Virus record (IMG/VR): IMGVR_UViG_3300023171_000033
Coordinates: 1-31,064 of that record
Direction: 5' to 3' (one strand)
Origin: a virus
Length of the DNA stretch: 31,064 nucleotides
The stretch's first letter is position 1; each line of letters opens with the position of its first letter. The notes under the pieces were generated by a model. The model ran no database searches, was not told where the DNA came from, and worked only from the letters and a program-made list of their open reading frames with translations. Of this stretch, positions 14,090-22,075 are shown piece after piece. Position numbers and translations under genes: made by a program.

Positions 14090-14509
14090 GTTAAACCGGC
14101 TGGAGCGCCATTGATCGTCTGTAAGGGTGCAGATAACTTCTGCTTCATGCCTACCACGCAAACGTGGGATTGTACATAAATCGAAGCCAAATCGATCTGC
14201 AATGTTCAGCATTCTCGAATTGTGCTCGCTGACGCGCATTACCACCATTTGGCATTCGAGCAGTTCAAAGACATACCTGAATATGGCGCGGATCATTCGA
14301 CGGGTTAGCCAGCCAGGATGGGTACAGGCACTCGTCATCTCGATAACGCCCTCTTTGGGGTAGTAATTATGAAATGCTGTACCGCCGACAATTTGGCCAT
14401 CATCATAGACTCCAATCGCGGCCATGAAATATCCTGCAAACCCGGATTGGCCTAGCTGGCCTGCTACCCATTCACCGACCTGCTTGTCGCAGCCAAAGAC
14501 TACATGCAT
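14081..14509 (-). CDS. GNAT-family acetyltransferase
   Basis: A 142-residue protein with the GNAT fold order: a strand and loop (GQIVGGTAFHNYY), the central strand and acetyl-CoA-binding region (GVIEMTSACTHPGWLTRRMI, where the usual Q/R-x-x-G-x-G/A loop is replaced by HPGWLTRR), a helix (RAIFRYVFELLECQMVVMRV) and the closing EHNSRMLNIADRFGFD segment. It may acetylate a host protein or a virion component. Located between the stabilisation gene and the ejection genes, ATG 14509 overlaps the former's TAA. The altered CoA loop leaves activity uncertain. Confidence 0.7.
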   Translation of the reverse strand: MHVVFGCDKQVGEWVAGQLGQSGFAGYFMAAIGVYDDGQIVGGTAFHNYYPKEGVIEMTSACTHPGWLTRRMIRAIFRYVFELLECQMVVMRVSEHNSRMLNIADRFGFDLCTIPRLRGRHEAEVICTLTDDQWRSSRFNRR

Positions 14510-16119
14510 TAAACAACCAACCCGCCTTGCTCGACGGTCACATTGAGGCTGATGATTTCGACGTTGGGGGTGTTAGGAGAGCCGATGGGCATCTGGAGGC
14601 CCGTAGAATGTACACGGCCAGACAATGCGCCCTGTGGCGTTACCCAATATGTTGTCTTTGGAATCTGAATGCTTGAACCGTCAAAGACAGCTTGGTCCCA
14701 TAGGCCAATATCATAGACCGACTCAGGAGCCGTTTCAGCCTCAACGTTCGGAGGGCTGGGGAAGTTAATGGTGTAGTCCACGAAATTGACCATGCGGACC
14801 GCAACGGGATATGTCGTCAGGAACTCACCGCGAACTTGTTTGATGGTCTTGACCGTGCCAAATGCGCCCATATGGTTCCACGACATTGCCATCTGCATTG
14901 TGTAGGGAACGCCGTTATCATAGCCCCCCACTTCAGCAATTCGAATGGTCCCATCATTGGAGCCGTAGAATAGCTGATTGTTATGAATGGCGAGGCATCG
15001 CATATCGAGGCCAGTGTATCGACCCCATGCGCCTGTCTGGAGATTCTTGACAAAATTGATGGGAGGGGTTGCCGTCGAAACCAGAGGCACATTCACATAC
15101 GCAAGGCCCTTGGTTTCCCACTTCAGGCATTCCCATGGAACAGTGCGACGGCGACCAGCCTCAAGCGTCCAGTCTGGCTCAATAGCCGACGATAGAGCAT
15201 CAATGGAGAGCGCAGCGGGGTCTTTGACGCGAATGGCCGACACAGCCACCCAGCCGCGCTCTGTGAGGATAGCGATATCCCCACCGGCCTTCATCCACCC
15301 ATTGATCCCAAGCGGCTCTGGACCTTCGGCAACACCGGCTAAGGTCCAATCCGTACCACCAGGGAACGAGCCCTGAAAGATTGCCAATTCCCCTTCTGTG
15401 GACACAACCACCAGATAGTCATTGAGGGAGTTAGAACCCGATTCGCTGGACCATGTGCAGGTGAAGAACACCGCACCGCCCTTACGGAATATGCCCGCAA
15501 GATTTAGCTGAGACGCTACCCCACCAATCGAATCCACCGGGAGATAGTGAACTACAAGGCTATTCTTCTCTACGAAATAGAGCCGGTTGCGGTAGACATT
15601 CACATGGCTAAACGTTGATGTGGTCGCGCCTGTAATGGCCGGGACAGAAAGAGCATTGATCGGGGTTGCTACTGTGCCATCATAGAGCAGCGCTTCGTTC
15701 GTCCCATTTACCCAATAGGCGAAGTAGCCGCCCGATGTAGCGAACTGCGCTGATGCGTAGTAATTCGAGGTTTGACCTATCACCAGAGCGGCGGGAGGAA
15801 TATCAGGATCAACGACAGTCGTGATGGGGAAGATAGAGCCATCCGATGATGCGAATATCTGCGAACTCATTGCCCCCTGATAGGTCGGTAGGCTTTCGAC
15901 AGGATCAGTCCCGACCGTGGCATAAATCTGATTGCCGCCACGAGGCTTAACACCCTTTGTCGTGGGATACCCATTATCCAGAACAATGCATGTGCCCTTT
16001 TGTGAGGCCGCAAGATTCTGTGCCGTTACCCAGCCACCTAAAGGCGCGGGATATGCCTCAGGCGTGGCTACAGAGGCTCTATTTTGCCTGCGGGCTAGGG
16101 CTGCATCCATACGGCTCAT
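14509..16119 (-). CDS. Packaged-DNA stabilisation protein, gp10-like
   Basis: A 536-residue protein, all-beta in look, opening with a GGWVTAQNLAAS segment typical of P22 gp10-like tail stabilisation proteins. These form a beta-propeller hub below the portal, closing the filled head and anchoring tailspikes. Repeated blade-like strands with aromatic ends run throughout (GYFAYWVNG, NRLYFVEKNS, LNDYLVVVSTEGELAIFQ, GLAYVNVPL, NNQLFYGSNDGTI). It follows the adaptor gene with an ATGA overlap, the same order as gp4-gp10 in P22. ATG 16119 is the start. Confidence 0.75.
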   Translation of the reverse strand: MSRMDAALARRQNRASVATPEAYPAPLGGWVTAQNLAASQKGTCIVLDNGYPTTKGVKPRGGNQIYATVGTDPVESLPTYQGAMSSQIFASSDGSIFPITTVVDPDIPPAALVIGQTSNYYASAQFATSGGYFAYWVNGTNEALLYDGTVATPINALSVPAITGATTSTFSHVNVYRNRLYFVEKNSLVVHYLPVDSIGGVASQLNLAGIFRKGGAVFFTCTWSSESGSNSLNDYLVVVSTEGELAIFQGSFPGGTDWTLAGVAEGPEPLGINGWMKAGGDIAILTERGWVAVSAIRVKDPAALSIDALSSAIEPDWTLEAGRRRTVPWECLKWETKGLAYVNVPLVSTATPPINFVKNLQTGAWGRYTGLDMRCLAIHNNQLFYGSNDGTIRIAEVGGYDNGVPYTMQMAMSWNHMGAFGTVKTIKQVRGEFLTTYPVAVRMVNFVDYTINFPSPPNVEAETAPESVYDIGLWDQAVFDGSSIQIPKTTYWVTPQGALSGRVHSTGLQMPIGSPNTPNVEIISLNVTVEQGGLVV

Positions 16120-16793
16120 GGGAAGGTCTGCCCATTGCGGTTATAGAAGCCGCTGCGTGATCCCGAGATGATGGACTGGCGCGACCCGGTATCTTTCCAA
16201 GTCGCCTTCCCCATCGCTTCCTCATACTCGGCTAGCTCTGAGGCGTAATCCTGCTGCTGCTGCTTTTTCCAGTTCCAGATGATGCAGAGTGTCAACAGTC
16301 GCTCATCAAGCGTGAAGGTATCGCCATCGGAGGTGAAACGCTGAGTTGTGCCGTTCACAATCCAATTGGAGACGTAAAAGTATTGAAGGTTTTGGCCTAC
16401 AGCGAGCGTGGGGCGAATGTTGAGATTGCCACCGAACAGGGACCATCTCGGCTCCCATGGCTCTAGCGTGTAGGTTTCCATCTGAAGCCACTGGTTAACG
16501 TCCGCGACCTGCTGAGACGGATACCATGTAAACGACTGGCTCCAGAGATTGGCGTCTTTGACCATACGGTCGTAATCGGCTGGCAGTGTGAATGCAGTTA
16601 GCGCCCCATCACCATTGATCGTGGCGACCTTCTTGAGGCGCTGCCAGTCATAGGTTTCCATGATCTGGATTGCGCACTCATTCACCGTGGATTGCATCAT
16701 CTGCCACGTGCGTTCGGTGGATGAGAAAACAACGGATGGGTATGGAAGGCCAAGACTAAGAGCGGCGTCTTGAATGCAGCTAAGAACCGTCAA
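16116..16793 (-). CDS. Head-tail adaptor, gp4 / SU10-adaptor-like
   Basis: A 225-residue protein beginning at TTG 16793, with GGAAGG eight bases upstream; no in-frame ATG is close. N-terminal helix (SCIQDAALSLGLPYP), then a Gln/Asn-helix containing VNECAIQIMETYDWQRL, a 'LPADYDRMV' loop, a beta core (LNIRPTLAVGQNLQYFYVSN) and a C-terminal helix bundle (LLTLCIIWNWKKQQQQDYAS). This layout is that of podovirus head-completion adaptors attached under the portal. It precedes the gp10-like gene. Confidence 0.75.
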   Translation of the reverse strand: MTVLSCIQDAALSLGLPYPSVVFSSTERTWQMMQSTVNECAIQIMETYDWQRLKKVATINGDGALTAFTLPADYDRMVKDANLWSQSFTWYPSQQVADVNQWLQMETYTLEPWEPRWSLFGGNLNIRPTLAVGQNLQYFYVSNWIVNGTTQRFTSDGDTFTLDERLLTLCIIWNWKKQQQQDYASELAEYEEAMGKATWKDTGSRQSIISGSRSGFYNRNGQTFP

Positions 16794-16812
16794 TGCATTG
16801 GCCTTCCATTAT

Positions 16813-17442
16813 TTAGGCAGCTTCGTTTAGTTCCGAAGAGATGCGCTGAAGGGTTTCGAGGGAGGGATTGCCAACGGGGTACTTGCCCGTCTTTAGCTTG
16901 ATATCCTCACGGAGGCGGGTGTACTCGCCCTCATTGGATACCGGCTGTACGACCTGAGCAGAGAGCAGGGCGCGAAGCTCGGCAAGCTCACGCTGCATCT
17001 CGTTAACCTTGTCATTAGCGCCGGTTTCCTGACGCTTCTGAAGGTACTGCTGGGCGAGCGATTTAAGCTCATAGCCCTTGCCGCCAAGCTTGGGAATGTT
17101 GCGATCATCAAGGTTTGCCAGCGCTTCGACGCTATAGATCTTGAGCATGCGCAGTTCGGAAATGCGCGATGGATTGAGGAACGGAGCTTCTTCCAAAGCC
17201 GTGCCGTCTGCCGTCTGCGACTTGCCATCCTTGAACTGAGCGTACTGGTCAGGCCAGCGCATGGCGTAAGTGATTTCTTCTAGGCCGTCGCGTACCCAAA
17301 GGTCTTTGGCGCGGAATACAGGGCCGAAGCGGGTTTCGCCTGCAATCTGCACACGAACACACTCTTCGCCTTCGTGCATGAAGAAGAAGGGGACGATGAC
17401 GGATTGGGCACTTGGGTCGAACTTAGGAAGAAAGGGGTCCAT
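16813..17442 (-). CDS. Virion-region protein with C-terminal HeH motif
   Basis: A 209-residue protein. Residues 1-60 form a beta domain (VIVPFFFMHEGEECVRVQIA); the middle is a helical segment (SRISELRMLKIYSVEALANL); residues 145-170 are a coiled coil (MQRELAELRALLSAQ); the last 35 residues (YTRLREDIKLKTGKYPVGNP, then SLETLQRI) resemble a HeH/LEM motif, which in phages often binds DNA or protein. It follows the coat and decoration genes and lies after a terminator. Exact role unknown. AAGGA stands before ATG 17442. Confidence 0.6.
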   Translation of the reverse strand: MDPFLPKFDPSAQSVIVPFFFMHEGEECVRVQIAGETRFGPVFRAKDLWVRDGLEEITYAMRWPDQYAQFKDGKSQTADGTALEEAPFLNPSRISELRMLKIYSVEALANLDDRNIPKLGGKGYELKSLAQQYLQKRQETGANDKVNEMQRELAELRALLSAQVVQPVSNEGEYTRLREDIKLKTGKYPVGNPSLETLQRISSELNEAA

Positions 17443-17467
17443 TGGGATTCCTTGATTAAAGGTGCAG

Positions 17468-17493
17468 AAGAAAGCGGGAGCCGAAGCCCCCGC
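17468..17493 (-). terminator. Intrinsic terminator after decoration gene
   Basis: On the minus strand, GCGGGGGC (17486-17493), a CGAA-type loop read as TTCG and GCTCCCGC (17474-17481) form an eight-pair stem with one G-U, followed by TTTCTT (17468-17473). It comes directly after the stop of the gene ending at 17502 and before the next gene's ATG. It may limit readthrough from the highly expressed coat gene. Confidence 0.75.
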
Positions 17494-17501
17494 CTAATGG
17501 T

Positions 17502-17792
17502 TTAGAGCGCGATCTGACGGAACCAAGTCCATGCATTGATGGGGATGGCTGCAACAGTCGTCTCGTAAGTACCAGCGCCTGCCGCTGCTACCCAAGTCGT
17601 TTCATTGATGATTACGTCCGTACCAGCGGTAGCGATAGCCGCGCCCGCTTTTGCAAAGACATACTTATGGCCGTCAGAGCCGAGAACAGCAGCACCAGGG
17701 AGTGGGCTGTCAACGCCAGTGAGATCGAACCAAAAATCCACGTCAAATTGTTCGAGGTCTGGCCCTAGAGAAGGTGTAATACGAAAGACCAA
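17502..17792 (-). CDS. Small putative head decoration protein
   Basis: A 96-residue protein made of short beta segments (DFWFDLTG, HKYVFAKAGAAIA, GTDVIINETTWVAAAG), without helical stretches, typical in size and composition of capsid cement proteins and encoded just after the coat gene (apart from the inserted nuclease gene). It starts at TTG 17792, five bases after a perfect AGGAGG (17798-17803) that lies inside the nuclease gene's end. The use of TTG with such a strong site suggests controlled high expression. Decoration role is inferred from position and fold look. Confidence 0.55.
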   Translation of the reverse strand: MVFRITPSLGPDLEQFDVDFWFDLTGVDSPLPGAAVLGSDGHKYVFAKAGAAIATAGTDVIINETTWVAAAGAGTYETTVAAIPINAWTWFRQIAL

Positions 17793-18374
17793 TTAGGCCT
17801 CCTGTGATAAAGTGGCCTCGCGGCCATGATTTGGATGGAAGCCAAAGGCAAGTTCCCCCGCCTTTCTGGCCGCAATTGCTTCCTCAACAGTTTTGTAACT
17901 GCCAAGGCTGATCCACTTATAGTCAACTGTAATCGAGGCCTGCCACATGCCGTTCGTGGTCATTCTTACACCCTGGAATGGCGCTTTCGAATCGTGGTGC
18001 CGAGCAGCGTTGCGACGATTTCCTGTCGCGTCTACTGATCGAAGGTTCGCAATCCTATTGTCCGTCCTCACGCCATTAATGTGGTCAACGTTCTCTGGCT
18101 CATCACCATTTACTAGCTTCCAAATAACTCGGTGGGCACGGTAGAGCGCATTCTCCAACGTTCCTTTGCGATATCCATCCACTCCAATGCAGGTCATTGC
18201 TTCCTTCCCGGCGAATTTAGAATTCCACCGATTGCAAGTATGCTCTGCGGAGTGAGCTTTAGAAGAAAACCATGACGCATCCCGCTCTTTCCACAAGAGC
18301 AGTCCCGATTCTGGCGCGTATTCTAAAAGCTGGTTCAATGTTTCCTGCGAAGGTAGGGGTTTGGCCTTGGTCAC
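17793..18374 (-). CDS. HNH/AP2 homing-type endonuclease
   Basis: A 193-residue protein. An HNH_3-type nuclease lies at about residues 80-123 (H81, D97-H98 in ENVDHINGVRTDNRIANLR, N110), and residues 133-180 form an AP2-like DNA-binding domain (GVRMTTNGMWQASI and ISLGSYKTVEEAIAARKAG). This pair of domains is typical of mobile, free-standing homing endonucleases of phages. It interrupts the coat and decoration gene pair. It begins at GTG 18374 with AGGAG seven bases upstream, buried in a hairpin. It has probably invaded this slot and is not a virion component. Confidence 0.85.
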   Translation of the reverse strand: MTKAKPLPSQETLNQLLEYAPESGLLLWKERDASWFSSKAHSAEHTCNRWNSKFAGKEAMTCIGVDGYRKGTLENALYRAHRVIWKLVNGDEPENVDHINGVRTDNRIANLRSVDATGNRRNAARHHDSKAPFQGVRMTTNGMWQASITVDYKWISLGSYKTVEEAIAARKAGELAFGFHPNHGREATLSQEA

Positions 18375-18398
18375 TGTGAAGCTCCTTTTTATTGGAGC
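18375..18398 (-). promoter_or_regulatory. Hairpin hiding the nuclease ribosome site
   Basis: The minus-strand leader of the nuclease gene folds GCTCC (18394-18398) with GGAGC (18381-18385) across an eight-base A-rich loop, plus two possible G-U pairs. The second arm contains the GGAG of its ribosome site. No U-run follows, so it is not a terminator. Translational down-regulation is inferred, as known for some phage homing genes. Confidence 0.4.
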
Positions 18399-18426
18399 CC
18401 CACAATCCCTTTAAATTACGTCGCTA

Positions 18427-19440
18427 TCATGGCACGGAGTCGTATAGCCTCCAGGAGTACTGAGGATCACCCAATACAAGCTGGCCCATCCACACCAAGA
18501 AGTTTGCGATGGCATCTTGGTTGATTGGCATCTGACCGTCGCCATCAAACAGCATGTCCATGTTACGATCCGGGTGCTGATAGAGGTACAGCGAGGACGA
18601 ATCGAGACCATAGGTGGTGTTTGCAGGCATTGCCGACCGGATACCAGCAGCCGGAATGACTTCGGCCACAAATCCAGCACCGGCAAATTCAAGAGCCGGG
18701 AAGCCAAGGCGACCAACGCGTCCCTGCGTGGTGATGCGCTGATGGGCAACAAGCGACTGCGAGAACGCCGTGAAGTGTTCAGCAGACGCAATCAGCAGAT
18801 CAGCACCCTTACGACCCTTCGAACGCTGAAGCATGATAGCTTCATACATTGGACGGATCGTGGTGGAATCGACCTGTGTGCCAATCGTCGGGAATGCCGA
18901 GTTTGCATCATATGACGAGGTGCGCCAGATAGCGTTGGTCGAACGGTCAATACCGCCATACGTACCAGTGTTGGTCACAACCGGGAGGGCTGCGGCAAGA
19001 CCGATAAGCTGGCGACCGTTGGAGCCAGTACCGTCACCGTGTACAGCAGCTTCCATGGTATCGCGCATGGAGCCGATGGCGGCGTTCTGGTACTCTTCCA
19101 TCAGGTCAATGACCTGCGCACGGCCACGGTTTACCAGCAGTTCCGTACCATTGAAGGAAATCGGAACAGCGAGGTTCGTTGGCGTAAAGTACGCGTCATT
19201 GAACAGTTCGATGGGGGAGTTGCGGAGATAATCGTACCCCGTAAACCACTGTCCATCCTGCTTGTTGATCTGGAGGTGATGGCGGATTTCGGGGCCGTAG
19301 AAGCTCCGAACATTGCCACGTTCACGAATGACCGCCAAAACGGGGTCATTGTTGTACACCAGTTCCGTAATGCCTTCTTTGCGCATAGCCATAGAGGCAG
19401 ATAGAAGCTGGCGATACTGACGGTCGGTAGTGACTGCCAT
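18427..19440 (-). CDS. Major capsid protein
   Basis: A 337-residue protein directly after the scaffold gene. Its pattern is that of HK97-fold coat proteins: an N-terminal helix (YRQLLSASMAMRKEGITELV), a beta E-loop region (GQWFTGYDYLRNSPIELF), a long spine helix (VIDLMEEYQNAAIGSMRDTM) and a Gly-rich A-domain turn (GDGTGSNGRQLIGLAAALP), then a TRPMYEAIML-type helix and a beta tail. It should form the icosahedral shell as hundreds of copies. ATG 19440 follows the scaffold stop by 14 bases. It is the highest-confidence structural call after the terminase and portal. Confidence 0.85.
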   Translation of the reverse strand: MAVTTDRQYRQLLSASMAMRKEGITELVYNNDPVLAVIRERGNVRSFYGPEIRHHLQINKQDGQWFTGYDYLRNSPIELFNDAYFTPTNLAVPISFNGTELLVNRGRAQVIDLMEEYQNAAIGSMRDTMEAAVHGDGTGSNGRQLIGLAAALPVVTNTGTYGGIDRSTNAIWRTSSYDANSAFPTIGTQVDSTTIRPMYEAIMLQRSKGRKGADLLIASAEHFTAFSQSLVAHQRITTQGRVGRLGFPALEFAGAGFVAEVIPAAGIRSAMPANTTYGLDSSSLYLYQHPDRNMDMLFDGDGQMPINQDAIANFLVWMGQLVLGDPQYSWRLYDSVP

Positions 19441-19454
19441 TCTGTATCAATCCT

Positions 19455-20606
19455 TCATGAGCGAATATCGAGTTGGTTCATTGCCGCTTCGATGGCTTCG
19501 CGTGAACTAAGTTTGACCCCTTTGCCAGCGTAAACATCTGTTCCGTTGGTTAGGGAGCCTTTGATGGATTTTTCGCCAGCCGGGTTTACCGGCCTCTGGG
19601 CACTTCGCGTAGTATGGGACTGTGACGCGGGGTTTATCCGCTCTGCCATGTCCACTGCTGCAAACAAACGTGATCGTTCATCTACAATTGACGACAGTTT
19701 ATCACTGTTAAAGAAAAACGCAACATCCGGCCTCAGTTCATCGAACCGTGGATGCTGCTGTCGTACCTCTGCAAACAGGGTGTTTTCCACCTGCTGGATA
19801 GCCTGCTGTTGTGCGGCCTGCTGTTGTGCCTGCGTCTGGGCCTGAGTGAAGCCCTGAATCTGCTGCGTAAGCTGCTGGACCTGCTGTTCTAACCGCTGCG
19901 TATGAGCCAGGGCCGGGTTCTGCTGAAGCTGCTGTTCCTTGCCGAGAATATGCTTGGCATAGTCAACAGGTGAAATGCCAACCGACTTTAGAACGCGCTC
20001 GATACCCTCTTCCGGGCTCTGCTTCAGAAGCCGGTCAATGGCCGTGTAGTTCTCAAGGGCCTGCTTGACGGTAACTCCCGCCTGCTGTGCCATCTCTTCA
20101 AATGGCTTGAGTTCTTTGCGAAACTCTCGGTCCTGATGATATTCCTGCTTGCCCTTCTCGAAATTGTCGAGAGCGCGATAGAACTCACCCCGAACTTCTT
20201 CAGGAGCATCGGCCCACTTTTCCTTGGCGCGGGGAAGGAAGTTGTCAGGAGCGCGGTTAATATCCCTATCACCAGAGGGGGGCTTAGGAGGATCGACGGG
20301 CGCAGCCTCGTCATTAGTCTCAACCGCCTGCTTCAGATCAACCTTAGGCTCAACGACCTTTGGCTTCTCCTCTACGGCCTTGTCCTCAATCTTGACTTCC
20401 TTGGCCTTGGGATCGGGCTTCTTTTCCCGAATATCCTCAACCTCTGGAATCTTGCCATCCTTCTCCTCGATAGCCTCAAGGCTCTTCTCAATGGCTTCGC
20501 GGGCAGTGGGCGGCTTAACGGGTTCCTTTGGCTCTGGAGTAAAGCTCACCGTGCCCGGATTAGGGGTGTCTTCAACAGCAAGCGAGGTAAGGGCTTCTTC
20601 GGTCAT
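19455..20606 (-). CDS. Scaffold protein
   Basis: A 383-residue, highly charged helical protein with an acidic, Pro/Lys-rich N-terminus (EPKEPVKPPTAREAIEK) and a Gln-rich coiled-coil middle (LEQQVQQLTQQIQGFTQAQT, residues 240-275). A basic, Arg-containing C-terminus (GKGVKLSSREAIEAAMNQLD) would bind the coat. This composition and position immediately upstream of the coat gene are those of a capsid scaffold that is lost as the head matures. No protease signature is seen within it. It overlaps the gene before it by four bases. Confidence 0.75.
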   Translation of the reverse strand: MTEEALTSLAVEDTPNPGTVSFTPEPKEPVKPPTAREAIEKSLEAIEEKDGKIPEVEDIREKKPDPKAKEVKIEDKAVEEKPKVVEPKVDLKQAVETNDEAAPVDPPKPPSGDRDINRAPDNFLPRAKEKWADAPEEVRGEFYRALDNFEKGKQEYHQDREFRKELKPFEEMAQQAGVTVKQALENYTAIDRLLKQSPEEGIERVLKSVGISPVDYAKHILGKEQQLQQNPALAHTQRLEQQVQQLTQQIQGFTQAQTQAQQQAAQQQAIQQVENTLFAEVRQQHPRFDELRPDVAFFFNSDKLSSIVDERSRLFAAVDMAERINPASQSHTTRSAQRPVNPAGEKSIKGSLTNGTDVYAGKGVKLSSREAIEAAMNQLDIRS

Positions 20607-20971
20607 GGTACGTCCTGGAATTCGCCACGATTAATGGCTGCTTCGGCTTTCTCTACCGCTACCAAGAAATCTTCCTTCTTCGGAGCGAGAGGCTGGCGAG
20701 GTGTGGGGGTGATGAATTCAGGATCATTCCCAACCTCAATGTAATCGACACCCTTGGGATTGTTGGGTGCCTTATAGCTTTCCCGCATTGCGGCGCGGGA
20801 GGTATAGTGTTTGCCGTCTGCCATAGAGACAAGCGGCTCTGTATCGTCGCCAGTGTAAATCCCGGGCAACGGTGGGGGATTGCATGCATCATAGGTCCGA
20901 TAAACCAACGGCTCGAAAGCCCCGGTGTCCAGATTGATAAAGCCGCCTTGAGTGGAACGATACCGGGTCAT
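20603..20971 (-). CDS. Hypothetical protein before the scaffold
   Basis: A 122-residue soluble protein starting RYRSTQGGFINLDTGAFEP, with a Pro-rich loop (NPPPLPGIYTG) and a basic helical segment (GKHYTSRAAMRESYKAPNN). The end is helical (EDFLVAVEKAEAAINRGEF). I recognise this as a conserved-looking phage protein that occurs near head genes, but I know no function. ATGA overlap with the scaffold gene suggests a head-assembly role. Confidence 0.6.
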   Translation of the reverse strand: MTRYRSTQGGFINLDTGAFEPLVYRTYDACNPPPLPGIYTGDDTEPLVSMADGKHYTSRAAMRESYKAPNNPKGVDYIEVGNDPEFITPTPRQPLAPKKEDFLVAVEKAEAAINRGEFQDVP

Positions 20972-21385
20972 TTATGGCTCCAACGCTACGGCATGAACCC
21001 ATGTCGCGCCGGGAGAAGCGGGAACGGAAAGAACTGTTAGACCTAAGAGAGCGGCAACGCTGCGCTGTGTCCGGTTGACCAATAGCTTGCACGACACGTT
21101 ATTTGGAGTGTCCACAACCTGAACGTTGACCACATCCGTCACGCCCGTAGTAACCTCTGCAATTGCGACTACACGAGGGATAACTCCAGCGCCAAACGGT
21201 GTTGAGTAGGTCCACGTAATCGTGCCGTCCGCAGCCGAAAGGATGCGTTCTTTACGCGCCTTACTGGCGTGAGTGTGGTTCTCCAAGGCATAGCGTTGGA
21301 CACTACCAACAGAGCCAGTATCGGTAACCCCAGGCGGCGATGATGTGGCAGGCGATGGACCCGGAGGAAAGGAATATTGGGACAT
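20972..21385 (-). CDS. Small beta-rich head-fibre or tail-spike-like protein
   Basis: A 137-residue protein starting at ATG 21385 in a TGATG overlap (TTG 21388 is also in frame). The N-terminus is Pro/Ser-rich with QRYALENHTHASKARKERI, a motif resembling fibre stalk ends. The rest is a compact beta domain with strands DVVNVQVVDTPNNVSCKLLV and RTQRSVAALLGLTVLSVPA. It could be a receptor-contacting or capsid-surface protein; the sequence alone does not decide. It belongs to a four-gene block between portal and scaffold. Confidence 0.5.
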   Translation of the reverse strand: MSQYSFPPGPSPATSSPPGVTDTGSVGSVQRYALENHTHASKARKERILSAADGTITWTYSTPFGAGVIPRVVAIAEVTTGVTDVVNVQVVDTPNNVSCKLLVNRTQRSVAALLGLTVLSVPASPGATWVHAVALEP

Positions 21386-22074
21386 CAATAATTCTCGATA
21401 AACGACACTGACTGAGCAACAGAGGCAATACCATAAATGGCTGCCGAGGTCGGTATTGTGATCGCTGCGCCCTTGGTTCCAACCAGCAGTGTACCTGTGG
21501 TCAGGGCAACACCAGTGTTCCCGATAAAAATATCAGTAGCACCAAGGTTCGTAATAGTGACGCTAGACCGGCCCACACGAGCAGCAACGATCAACGTAGA
21601 TACAGTGCCAACGCTGATTTGGCTGGTCGCCATTGTGGCCGAGCCCTTGGCGACTGTGAATGTACCGTTTGTATCGCCGCGAACACGATCCCATGTTGTG
21701 CCGTTAAAGTGGTTGCCCCCGACCAAAAGTCCAGCAGAAGCCGAACCACCTGACTGGCCCGGACTAGTAAAAGCAGTATTGCTAACGCCGTCAGTTCCAA
21801 CCGCAGACGAGGCCGCAATCTGGACCGCTCCGCGAGCATTGACCCAAAGATCAGCAGCCTGACCCGTGACTAGGTTTGATGGAGCGGTAGTGTTGACCAC
21901 ACCACCAACCTTAACTGGATTTCCTGTCTGCGTCGTGCCGGATGCGGACGTGCCTTGCACTTGCATAGATGTAGCACCGGCACCGGCAAATGTAACGGCA
22001 AGAGGGTAATCTGCCCCTACGTTAACATCAGAACCCAAAGGGCCTGGAATAGCTAGTGTAACTCTTTGGGCCAT
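21385..22074 (-). CDS. Beta-rich surface protein, possible head fibre
   Basis: A 229-residue protein rich in Gly, Thr, Ala and Val, composed of repeated short beta segments (GDTNGTFTVAKGSATMATSQ, then GTVSTLIVAARVGRSSVTI). A single HFNGTTWDRV motif stands in the middle, of a kind found in phage adhesin-like domains. There is no helix of note. It could be a capsid decoration, a head fibre or a tail spike partner. ATG 22074 follows the 719-residue spike gene's stop by one base. Confidence 0.55.
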   Translation of the reverse strand: MAQRVTLAIPGPLGSDVNVGADYPLAVTFAGAGATSMQVQGTSASGTTQTGNPVKVGGVVNTTAPSNLVTGQAADLWVNARGAVQIAASSAVGTDGVSNTAFTSPGQSGGSASAGLLVGGNHFNGTTWDRVRGDTNGTFTVAKGSATMATSQISVGTVSTLIVAARVGRSSVTITNLGATDIFIGNTGVALTTGTLLVGTKGAAITIPTSAAIYGIASVAQSVSFIENY

Positions 22075-22075
22075 G

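Noticed and set aside
20136-20744. Plus-strand ORF of 202 codons
   Set aside because: Mirror of the charged scaffold gene; the Leu/Gly-rich product reflects reversed Glu/Lys/Pro codons.
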